Position numbers and translations under genes: made by a program
DNA from: an uncultured bacterium
Lineage (GTDB): Bacteria > Planctomycetota > UBA1135 > GCA-002686595
Length of the DNA stretch: 9,664 bases
Reading direction: 5' to 3'
Assembly (NCBI GenBank): GCA_902826945.1
Contig: CADEGS010000170.1
Coordinates: 1-9,664 of the forward strand
The notes under the pieces: model-generated
What the model saw: only the letters and a program-made list of their open reading frames with translations
Told to the model about the DNA's origin: nothing
Databases searched by the model: none
In this document: positions 1 through 5,295 of the stretch, one piece after another
Position numbering within the stretch: the first letter of the stretch is position 1
Layout of the letters: each line of letters opens with the position of its first letter

Positions 1-1334
1 AGCCGGAGGGCTGCCCGATCGCGGCGCAGGGCCTGGGCTGGAAGAACGCGCACGGCACGGGCGCGGGCGGCGACACGATCACGAGCGGGCTCGAGGGCGC
101 CTGGACCTCGACGCCGACGCGCTGGTCGAACGGCTACTTCAACAACCTGTTCAAGAACGAGTGGGAGCTGACGCGCAGCCCGGCCGGCGCCCAGCAGTGG
201 ACGCCGAAGGGCGGGCTCGAGAACGTGCCCGACGCGCACGATCCCTCGAAGTTCCACAAGCCGATGATGCTGACGACGGACCTCGCGCTGCGGATGGACC
301 CGATCTACGGGCCGATCGCGAAGCGCTTCCACGAGAACCCCGACGCGTTCGCCGACGCCTTCGCGCGCGCCTGGTACAAGCTGACGCACCGCGACATGGG
401 GCCCGCGTCGCGGCTGCTCGGCCCGGAGGTCGCGCCGCCGCAGCTCTGGCAGGATCCGGTGCCGCCGGTGGACCACCCGCTGGTCGACGAGCGCGACGTG
501 GCCGCGCTGAAGCGCAAGATCCTGGAGTCGGGCATCTCCGTGCCGCGCCTCGTCGCGACGGCCTGGACGTCGGCCGCGAGCTACCGCGACAGCGACAAGC
601 GCGGCGGCACGAACGGCGCGCGGCTGCGCCTGGCGCCGGCCAAGGACTGGGCCTCGAGCGAGCCGGCGCAGCTCGCGCCGGTGCTGGCGACGCTCGAGCG
701 CATCCAGGCCGACTTCCACGCGGCGCAGTCGGGCGGCAAGCGGGTCTCGCTCGCCGACCTGATCGTGCTCGGCGGCTGCGCGGCGGTCGAGAAGGCCGCC
801 CGCGACGCGGGCTTCGACGTCGTGGTCCCGTTCACGCCGGGGCGCACGGACGCGTCGCAGGACGAGACCGACGTCCTCTCGTACGGCTACCTCGAGCCGA
901 AGGCGGACGGCTTCCGGAACTACGCCGGGAAGGAGCTGCGCGTGCGGCCCGAGGTCGCGCTCGTCGACCGCGCGAACCAGCTCGCGCTGAGCGTCCCGGA
1001 GATGACCGTGCTCGTCGGCGGCCTGCGCGCGCTGAACGCGAACCACGGCGGCTCGCCGGACGGCGTGCTCACGAAGCGCCCCGGCACGCTGACGAACGAC
1101 TTCTTCGTCAACCTGCTCGACATGGGCACGGTGTGGGACGAGACGGGACCGGACCGCTTCGAAGGGCACGACCGCAAGACGGCCGAGCGGCGCTGGACCG
1201 CCACGTCGGTCGACCTCGTGTTCGGCTCGAACTCCGAGCTGCGCGCGATCGCCGAGGTGTATGCCGGAGACGACGCCAAGCAGAAGTTCGTCGACGACTT
1301 CGTCGCGGCGTGGACCAAGGTCATGAGCCTCTGA
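1..1334 (+). CDS. katG: Catalase-peroxidase KatG, C-terminal part (5' end outside window)
   Basis: KatG is a cytoplasmic bifunctional heme enzyme that dismutates H2O2 and also acts as a peroxidase. The reading frame is open from base 3, so the gene starts upstream; 443 residues remain of a usual ~730-750. The distal and proximal heme pocket and the Trp-Tyr-Met adduct residues lie before the window. Visible family signatures are [74 protein letters not shown] and GSNSELRA. The serine codon at 84-86 matches Ser315 of the M. tuberculosis enzyme, and the Arg codon at 390-392 matches its mobile Arg418. The C-terminal half is the duplicated peroxidase-like domain that lacks heme. The end is normal: M. 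tuberculosis KatG carries only a few more residues after the shared VMxL. Two hairpins follow the stop. Identification is by family recognition and is very secure; regulation cannot be judged because the promoter is missing. Confidence 0.97.
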   Translation, partial: PEGCPIAAQGLGWKNAHGTGAGGDTITSGLEGAWTSTPTRWSNGYFNNLFKNEWELTRSPAGAQQWTPKGGLENVPDAHDPSKFHKPMMLTTDLALRMDPIYGPIAKRFHENPDAFADAFARAWYKLTHRDMGPASRLLGPEVAPPQLWQDPVPPVDHPLVDERDVAALKRKILESGISVPRLVATAWTSAASYRDSDKRGGTNGARLRLAPAKDWASSEPAQLAPVLATLERIQADFHAAQSGGKRVSLADLIVLGGCAAVEKAARDAGFDVVVPFTPGRTDASQDETDVLSYGYLEPKADGFRNYAGKELRVRPEVALVDRANQLALSVPEMTVLVGGLRALNANHGGSPDGVLTKRPGTLTNDFFVNLLDMGTVWDETGPDRFEGHDRKTAERRWTATSVDLVFGSNSELRAIAEVYAGDDAKQKFVDDFVAAWTKVMSL

Positions 1335-1350
1335 ATTGCGGAGTCGCAGG

Positions 1351-1378
1351 CCGCACGGCGCGCTTCGCAGCCGTGCGG
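1351..1378 (+). terminator. Hairpin just after katG, possible terminator
   Basis: A perfect 8-bp inverted repeat, CCGCACGG (1351-1358) and CCGTGCGG (1371-1378), has a 12-base loop and begins 17 bases after the katG stop. No T run follows, so it may act as an mRNA 3'-end stabiliser or a weak terminator rather than a classical intrinsic terminator. Confidence 0.45.
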
Positions 1379-1437
1379 TGCCATGCGACGCGGTGACGCG
1401 GCACCGCGCAGGAATGTTCCGCGCGATCCGTTTCTCG

Positions 1438-1482
1438 GGCGCCCGGGGCGAGGGAGTCTGGCTCCTCTCCGCTCCGGGCGCC
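1438..1482 (+). terminator. Long hairpin downstream of katG, probable terminator
   Basis: The arms 1438-1450 and 1470-1482 pair over 13 bp (GGCGCCCGG against CCGGGCGCC, then a G-T pair and three more pairs). An internal loop and a short upper stem GGAG/CTCC (1453-1456 with 1462-1465) close on TCTGG. The sequence GTTCTT follows directly, giving a weak T-rich tail. It lies ~100 bases after katG and ~200 bases before the haloperoxidase start, so it probably insulates the two genes. It could instead be part of the leader RNA of the downstream gene. Confidence 0.5.
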
Positions 1483-1675
1483 GTTCTTCGGTGGAAGTTG
1501 AGACACGCGGCCGGTCCCTCCGCTGGGAAGGGTCACCGACCGCCGCGCACCCGACCGCGAGAGACGCGGAGCGTACGGACGGACACCCCTTCCTGGGGAA
1601 GGAGCCCGAAGGGAGAATGCGGACGCCAGGACGAGCGAAGGCGGCCGTGGTGGTTGCTTTGCGCTTGCCACCCAT

Positions 1676-1681
1676 GAGGGA
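1676..1681 (+). promoter_or_regulatory. Ribosome binding site deciding the haloperoxidase start
   Basis: GAGGGA at 1676-1681 sits 4-6 bases before the ATG at 1686. It overlaps an alternative in-frame ATG at 1674, which has no Shine-Dalgarno sequence of its own. This favours 1686 as the true start. Confidence 0.6.
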
Positions 1682-1685
1682 TGCC

Positions 1686-3458
1686 ATGAGCACCAAGACC
1701 GATTCGACTCCCGACCCGAAGTCTCCTGCCGACGAGCGGACCGAGGCCCGCGCCGTCGATCGTCGTCTCTTCCTCGGAGGAGCGAGCGCCGGCGTGGCCG
1801 GCGTGCTGCTCGGCTCCAAGGCCAAGGCGCAGGGCGTCACCGGCACGCCTGCCGGAACGCTTCCCGACGTGTCCCTCGACGGCGACGCCCTCTTCGGCGA
1901 CGACGCCAAGGGACCGCAGACGCCCTTCCAGCGCCGACTGACCTCGTTCCAGATCCGCGTCGACGCGGCGCAGCAGAACCTCGTGCTGCCGCCGGTCCAT
2001 CACAAGAACAACGGCGACGAGGAGCGCTACTCCGACCTGCGCGGCACCTACTCGAAGGGGCTGCCGCACAACGCCTTCGGCGAGGTGAACCACGCCGCGT
2101 TCAACACGTTCTGCAACGCCCTCGAGAACGGCAGCCCGGCCGCCTTCGAGGCGGTCACGATGGGCAACCCCGGCGGCGGCGGCCCGCCGCCCGGCATCAC
2201 GCCGGTGCACCGCCTGATCAACCCGCAGGCGGGCCTCGCGTTCGACCTGGAGGGCACCGACTCGCACCAGCTCACGCAGCCGCCGGCGCCGAAGTTCCGC
2301 AGCGCCTGGCAGGCGGGCGAGATCGTCGAGAACTACTGGATGGCGCACCTGCGCGACGTGCCCTTCCGCCAGTACGCGACGCATCCGCTGGCGGCCTCGG
2401 CCATCGCCGACCTGAACGCGATGTCCGACTTCCGCGGGCCGAAGCAGGCCGGCCAGGTGACGGCCCAGACGCTCTTCCGCGAGTCGTTCCCGGGCTGCAC
2501 CGTGGGTCCGTACCTGTCGCAGTTCTTCTACCTCTCGCAGCCCTTCGGCGGGCAGCTCATCGACCCGCGCGCGCTCACCACGGCGCCCGGCATCGACTAC
2601 ATGACCGACACGGCGTCGTGGCTCGCGCGCCAGAACGGCATCAACCCGCTGACCGGCGACGTTCCGGGCGGTCTGGTGTGGATGCGCAACGGCCGCGACA
2701 TCGGCCAGTGGGTGCACATCGACGTGCTCTTCCAGGGCTACTTCCAGGCCTTCCTGACGCTGGCCGCGCTGGGCGTGGGCGCCAACCCGGGCAACCCCTA
2801 CAACGCCTCGGCGACCCAGATCGGCTTCGGCACGCTCGGCGGGCCGAACTTCGCCGCGCTCGTGTGCGAGGTGGCCACGCGCGCCCTCAAGGCGGTGTGG
2901 TTCCAGAAGTGGTTCGTGCACCGCCGGCTGCGTCCGGAGGTCATGGCCGGGCGGATCCACTTCAAGCTGGCGAGCGGCCGGCCCTACGACATCCACCCCG
3001 ACGCGCTCGGCTCGGCCGGCGTGGCGCTGGCCTTCTCCAACAACGGGACGTACCTCCTGCCGATGGCCTTCCCCGAGGGCAGCCCGGCGCACCCCGCCTA
3101 CGGCGCGGGTCACGCGACCGTCGCGGGCGCTTGCGTGACGATCCTCAAGGCGATGTTCGACTGCGAGCAACCGCTGGGGAACTTCACCACGTTGTACGAG
3201 CCCACCGACGACGGCCTGGGCCTCAACAGCCTGGCCTACGACCCGGCCATCACGATCACGGGCGAGCTGAACAAGCTCGGCGCGAACGTGGCGATCGGGC
3301 GCAACATCGCCGGCGTGCACTGGCGCACCGACGGCACCGAGTCGATGCTCCTGGGCGAGAAGGTCGCGATCAGCGTGCTGCGCGACCAGAAGCTGACCTA
3401 CAACGAGTCGGCCAGCTACACCTTCCGGAAGTTCGACGGCAGCATGATCACCATCTGA
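1686..3458 (+). CDS. Tat-exported vanadium-dependent haloperoxidase, algal bromoperoxidase type
   Basis: This enzyme should oxidise halide (probably bromide) with H2O2 at a vanadate cofactor, yielding hypohalous acid outside the cytoplasm. The 590-aa product has a twin-arginine signal: DRRLFLGG, a short hydrophobic stretch, then AKAQG as a likely cleavage site. The active-site layout matches Ascophyllum and Corallina bromoperoxidases: Lys408 and Arg416 in KWFVHRRLRPE, His476 in YGAGHAT, and Arg539 and His545 in GRNIAGVHW. The Lys-Arg spacing of 8 is the algal value; fungal chloroperoxidase has 7. His469, seven residues before His476, matches the bromoperoxidase histidine (Phe in fungal chloroperoxidase). 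Trp405, three before the Lys, matches Ascophyllum and fungal enzymes; Corallina has Arg there. The vanadate-contacting Ser of PSGH is Ala474. Length is close to Corallina (~600 aa). The gene appears monocistronic between hairpins. The family call is secure; halide preference is inferred. Confidence 0.93.
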   Translation: MSTKTDSTPDPKSPADERTEARAVDRRLFLGGASAGVAGVLLGSKAKAQGVTGTPAGTLPDVSLDGDALFGDDAKGPQTPFQRRLTSFQIRVDAAQQNLVLPPVHHKNNGDEERYSDLRGTYSKGLPHNAFGEVNHAAFNTFCNALENGSPAAFEAVTMGNPGGGGPPPGITPVHRLINPQAGLAFDLEGTDSHQLTQPPAPKFRSAWQAGEIVENYWMAHLRDVPFRQYATHPLAASAIADLNAMSDFRGPKQAGQVTAQTLFRESFPGCTVGPYLSQFFYLSQPFGGQLIDPRALTTAPGIDYMTDTASWLARQNGINPLTGDVPGGLVWMRNGRDIGQWVHIDVLFQGYFQAFLTLAALGVGANPGNPYNASATQIGFGTLGGPNFAALVCEVATRALKAVWFQKWFVHRRLRPEVMAGRIHFKLASGRPYDIHPDALGSAGVALAFSNNGTYLLPMAFPEGSPAHPAYGAGHATVAGACVTILKAMFDCEQPLGNFTTLYEPTDDGLGLNSLAYDPAITITGELNKLGANVAIGRNIAGVHWRTDGTESMLLGEKVAISVLRDQKLTYNESASYTFRKFDGSMITI

Positions 3459-3471
3459 GCGCCGCGGCGTG

Positions 3472-3503
3472 ACGCCCGGGGGCGCTGCGGCGCTCCCGGG
3501 CGT
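3472..3503. terminator. Strong hairpin between convergent haloperoxidase and bfr genes
   Basis: ACGCCCGGGGGCGC (3472-3485) pairs with GCGCTCCCGGGCGT (3490-3503) over 14 bp, with a single G-T pair and a TGCG tetraloop. It starts 13 bases after the haloperoxidase stop. There is no T run, but the stem is very stable and could stop transcription from either side. Confidence 0.65.
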
Positions 3504-3527
3504 TCGCCCGCTCGATCGCGCGCAGGC

Positions 3528-3547
3528 CGACCCGCGCCGGCGGGTCG
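3528..3547 (-). terminator. Hairpin downstream of bfr
   Basis: CGACCCGC (3528-3535) and GCGGGTCG (3540-3547) form an 8-bp stem around GCCG. Read on the - strand it begins 27 bases after the bfr stop. No T tract follows, so it is a candidate terminator or 3'-end stabiliser. Confidence 0.45.
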
Positions 3548-3574
3548 AGGCAGGCGCGGAGGAGCCGCCGGCGG

Positions 3575-4045
3575 CTAGCCCTTCAGCTGCTCCGCCAGGT
3601 AGCGCTCGATCCCGATCGTCTCGATGATCCCGAGCTGGGCCTCGAGCCAGTCGACCGCGTCCTCCTCCTCGACGAGGATCTGCTCGAGCAGGTGGCGCGT
3701 CGCGTTGTCGGCCTTGTCGCGGGCGAGCGCGATGCCCTTGTTCAGGCGCGTGCGCGCCTCGAGCTCGAGCGCGAGGTCGAGCCGGTGCTGCTCGAGGACC
3801 GTCTCGCCGACCTTGACCGGCCCCAGGCGCTGCATGTTGGGCACGCCGTCGAGGAAGAGGATGCGCTCGATCACCTTGTCGGCGTGGTGCATCTCCTCGA
3901 TGGACTCCTCGCGCTTCTTGGCCGCGATGCGCGGGTAGCCCCAGTTCTCGTTCATCTTGTAGTGGACGTAGTACTGGTTGATCGCGGTCAGCTCGGCGGT
4001 CAGGAGCTCGTTCAGGAACTCGATGAGCGCGGGGTCGCCTTTCAT
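3575..4045 (-). CDS. bfr: Bacterioferritin, with His130 of the ferroxidase site replaced
   Basis: Bacterioferritin assembles as a 24-subunit cytoplasmic cage that oxidises Fe(II), stores it as mineral and binds heme between subunit pairs. The 156-aa product has the usual length and opening (MKGDPALIEFLNELL). The numbering matches E. coli Bfr without gaps: Glu18, Glu51, His54, Glu94 and Glu127 of the diiron site are present, and Met52, the heme ligand, is in EEMHHAD. Residue 130, a His ligand in E. coli, is Ala here (EEEDAVDWLE), so the ferroxidase site may be incomplete. The start at 4045 was chosen for family fit and a good AGGAG six bases upstream; an extension to 4087 adds non-conserved residues. 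The gene lies 117 bases after bfd on the same strand and may be co-transcribed with it. A 6-bp hairpin and a possible -10 (TAGGAT, 4091-4086) in the gap leave room for separate expression. Confidence 0.96.
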   Translation of the reverse strand: MKGDPALIEFLNELLTAELTAINQYYVHYKMNENWGYPRIAAKKREESIEEMHHADKVIERILFLDGVPNMQRLGPVKVGETVLEQHRLDLALELEARTRLNKGIALARDKADNATRHLLEQILVEEEDAVDWLEAQLGIIETIGIERYLAEQLKG

Positions 4046-4051
4046 GACGGG

Positions 4052-4056
4052 CTCCT
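4052..4056 (-). promoter_or_regulatory. Ribosome binding site of bfr
   Basis: On the - strand, AGGAG lies six bases before the ATG at 4045. It settles the start against the upstream in-frame ATG at 4087. Confidence 0.75.
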
Positions 4057-4116
4057 TGCAGCGGGGTGCGGAGGAAGGGGGGAGCATCCTATCCGCGTGC
4101 GGCGAGGGACGACCCC

Positions 4117-4132
4117 CGCAGGCGCTCCTGCG
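4117..4132 (-). other. Small hairpin in the bfd-bfr gap
   Basis: CGCAGG (4117-4122) and CCTGCG (4127-4132) form a 6-bp stem with a CGCT loop in the 117-base gap between bfd and bfr. It could lower read-through or mark an RNA processing point. No T run is present. Confidence 0.3.
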
Positions 4133-4162
4133 CGAAGCGGAGCGGCGCGTCGCCGGACCCGC

Positions 4163-4369
4163 TCAGGCCGCCGGGCGGTCGAGCGGCTGCGCCTCGCGGC
4201 GCTGCGCGAGCGCGTGCTCGCGCAGGATCTCGCCGATCGCCTCCTGGCACCCGCCGCAGCACGCGCCCGCGCCGCAGGCCCGGCCGATGTCGGCGGGCGT
4301 GCAGCGGCCGCCCTCGAGGGCGCGCCGGATGTCGCGGTCGGTGGCTCCCAGGCAGTGGCAGACGATCAT
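4163..4369 (-). CDS. bfd: Bacterioferritin-associated ferredoxin Bfd
   Basis: Bfd is a small [2Fe-2S] protein that docks on bacterioferritin and passes electrons through its heme to reduce and release stored iron. The 68-aa product begins MIVCHCLG. Its cysteines at 4, 6, 38 and 41 match the C-x-C and C-x2-C cluster ligands of E. coli Bfd (Cys4, 6, 38, 41), and the total length is similar. Cys23, Cys32 and Cys37 are extra. The open frame continues upstream to 4498, but it would cross the predicted promoter and operator, and the conserved family start is MxVCxC, so 4369 is preferred. No clear Shine-Dalgarno precedes it. Its position directly upstream of bfr, on the same strand, supports the pairing. 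Iron-dependent repression through the Fur-like palindrome ~50 bases upstream is likely. Confidence 0.93.
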   Translation of the reverse strand: MIVCHCLGATDRDIRRALEGGRCTPADIGRACGAGACCGGCQEAIGEILREHALAQRREAQPLDRPAA

Positions 4370-4403
4370 GGCGGCGGGGGGAGGCGGTGCTCCGAGACGG
4401 GAG

Positions 4404-4434
4404 ATCCTAGCCTGCAAGTGAGATCCAGTCTCAA
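4404..4434 (-). promoter_or_regulatory. Candidate bfd promoter
   Basis: On the - strand, TTGAGA (4434-4429) resembles a -35 box and TAGGAT (4409-4404) a -10 box, separated by 19 bases. The -10 lies 34 bases before the bfd ATG. The spacing is slightly long, but this is one of the few AT-richer spots in a very GC-rich window. Confidence 0.45.
4419..4433. promoter_or_regulatory. Fur-like operator in front of bfd
   Basis: TGAGA-TCCAG-TCTCA is a 15-bp palindrome with 5-bp arms and a 5-bp centre. Its outer arms match a Fur-box variant of the TGAGAATnATTCTCA type. It overlaps the candidate -35 element of bfd, the expected place for a repressor. The match is by eye only; the centre lacks the usual AT pattern. 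Confidence 0.5.
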
Positions 4435-4525
4435 GAAACTCGCCGTTCCTCATCGGCCGGGGGCGGGGCCGGTCTGAAGGCCGGGCGCCGCGCAGCACCG
4501 CGGCGAGGCCTCGAGCGGGGTCCGG

Positions 4526-4556
4526 GAGGCCGCGGCCTGCCCGCGGGCCTGGCCTC
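4526..4556 (-). terminator. Inverted repeat after the lipoprotein gene
   Basis: GAGGCC (4526-4531) and GGCCTC (4551-4556) enclose a perfect 10-bp palindrome, GCCCGCGGGC (4539-4548). On the - strand it starts five bases after the lipoprotein stop. There is no T run, and in DNA this GC-rich such repeats arise easily, so the call is weak. Confidence 0.3.
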
Positions 4557-4561
4557 GGCCC

Positions 4562-5131
4562 TTAGCGGACCGCCTCGAGGAAGGCCCCGAAGGAGGCCTT
4601 CCAGCGCGAGACGGTCTCGTCCGGACCGACGAGCTTCGCGTAGTAGGGGCCGGCGTCGGACTCGATCACGGCCGCCAGCAGGCGCCAGTCCGGCTCGTGC
4701 ACCCGCTCCCCGGAGCCCGGGGCGGTCTCCGCCACGTACGTCCCCGCCAGCTCGATCTCGACCGCGCGCCGGCCGCCCAGCGTCCGCTCGCGGCGCTGCA
4801 TGCGCTGCGCCGAGTCGCCGCCGTCGGGCTGCTCGAACTGCGACGCCCAGCGCTCGAGGTTCGCCTCGAGCGTCCCGGCGCGGGGGCCGAAGTGGTAGAC
4901 CACGAGCGAGGCGTCGCCGGCGCCGCTCCCGCCGGCCGGGAGCCGGTACTGCGCGACCCGCATGGCGCTCGCGGGCGTCTCGACGACCCATCCCGGCTGC
5001 GCCGTGAAGGCGAGCGTGGCCGCGGCGGTCGCGGTCGGCTCGGCGCCGGCGGAGGGCGCGCTCGGCGGCCGAGCCGGCTCTCCGGCGCAGGCGCAGGCGA
5101 CGACGGCCAGCAGGAGGATCGGCGCACGCAT
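4562..5131 (-). CDS. Predicted lipoprotein of unknown function
   Basis: The 189-aa product begins MRAPILLLAVVACAC: a short charged start, a hydrophobic core and a VVAC lipobox, which predicts lipidation at Cys13. Residue +2 is Ala, which favours the outer membrane. An Ala/Pro/Ser-rich linker (residues ~17-40) precedes a ~145-residue domain. Its features include GWVVE, RVAQYRLP, a GDASLVVYHFGP strand, ANLERWASQFEQPDG, a GTYV strand and a C-terminal YYAKLVGPDETV...WKASFGAFLEAVR helix. I have an impression of similar hypothetical proteins in Planctomycetota-like genomes, but no function is known to me. The start at 5131 is chosen because it opens the signal peptide and has AGGA eight bases upstream; the open frame runs to 5248, but that extension would bury the signal. 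A strong hairpin at 5224-5254 separates it from the upstream gene, so it likely has its own promoter between 5132 and 5223. Confidence 0.8.
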   Translation of the reverse strand: MRAPILLLAVVACACAGEPARPPSAPSAGAEPTATAAATLAFTAQPGWVVETPASAMRVAQYRLPAGGSGAGDASLVVYHFGPRAGTLEANLERWASQFEQPDGGDSAQRMQRRERTLGGRRAVEIELAGTYVAETAPGSGERVHEPDWRLLAAVIESDAGPYYAKLVGPDETVSRWKASFGAFLEAVR

Positions 5132-5223
5132 CGCCGCGATCCTAGCGGGCCGTCCCGCGCGGCGCTCCTCCGAGGTCGGGCGCGGAGGGCTCGGAGCGGG
5201 CGACGCTCGGGCCGAGCGAAGAA

Positions 5224-5254
5224 GGCTCCGTGGGCGGGAGGCGCCCACGGAGCC
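5224..5254 (-). terminator. Intrinsic-terminator-like hairpin after the cysteine-rich secreted protein gene
   Basis: GGCTCCGTGGGC (5224-5235) and GCCCACGGAGCC (5243-5254) form a perfect 12-bp stem, extendable by one pair, with a short GGAGG-containing loop. On the - strand it starts 41 bases after the stop at 5296 and is followed by TTCTTC. It is the best terminator candidate in the window for a - strand gene. Confidence 0.75.
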
Positions 5255-5295
5255 CCTGGCACGACCCCGTCGACGAGTCGGCGACGACTAGGCGC

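Larger units (their letters stand above)
1335..1673. other. Intergenic region between katG and the haloperoxidase gene
   Basis: About 340 bases contain no convincing gene. Besides the hairpins at 1351-1378 and 1438-1482 there is a third, CCTTCC-TGG-GGAAGG, at 1588-1602. Open frames cross the region on the + strand, including an extension of the haloperoxidase frame up to 1383, but their predicted peptides are Arg/Pro/Gly-rich and carry many A/T-ending codons. The promoter of the haloperoxidase gene should lie here. TTGAGA at 1498-1503 resembles a -35 box, but I see no matching -10. Confidence 0.5.

Noticed and set aside
1511..1580. Sequence with GCTGGGAAGGGTCACCGAC that briefly recalls the cobalamin riboswitch core.
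   Set aside because: No B12 box or other conserved elements are present, and the downstream gene has no link to cobalamin.
1383..1685. Extension of the haloperoxidase frame upstream by 101 codons.
   Set aside because: The Tat signal begins shortly after 1686, GAGGGA supports 1686, and the extension crosses a strong hairpin and has non-coding-like composition.
1533..3320. Long open frame on the - strand opposite the haloperoxidase (and similar ones opposite hemG and the 282-aa gene).
   Set aside because: These are shadow frames caused by the high GC content. The peptides are Arg/Val/Ala-rich without motifs, while the opposite strand encodes recognisable conserved proteins.
4086..5144. TAGGAT repeated on the - strand before bfr (4091-4086), bfd (4409-4404) and the lipoprotein gene (near 5140), as a shared -10 element.
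   Set aside because: The distances to the start codons differ, and before the lipoprotein gene it sits at Shine-Dalgarno distance. Three copies alone do not establish a common promoter motif.
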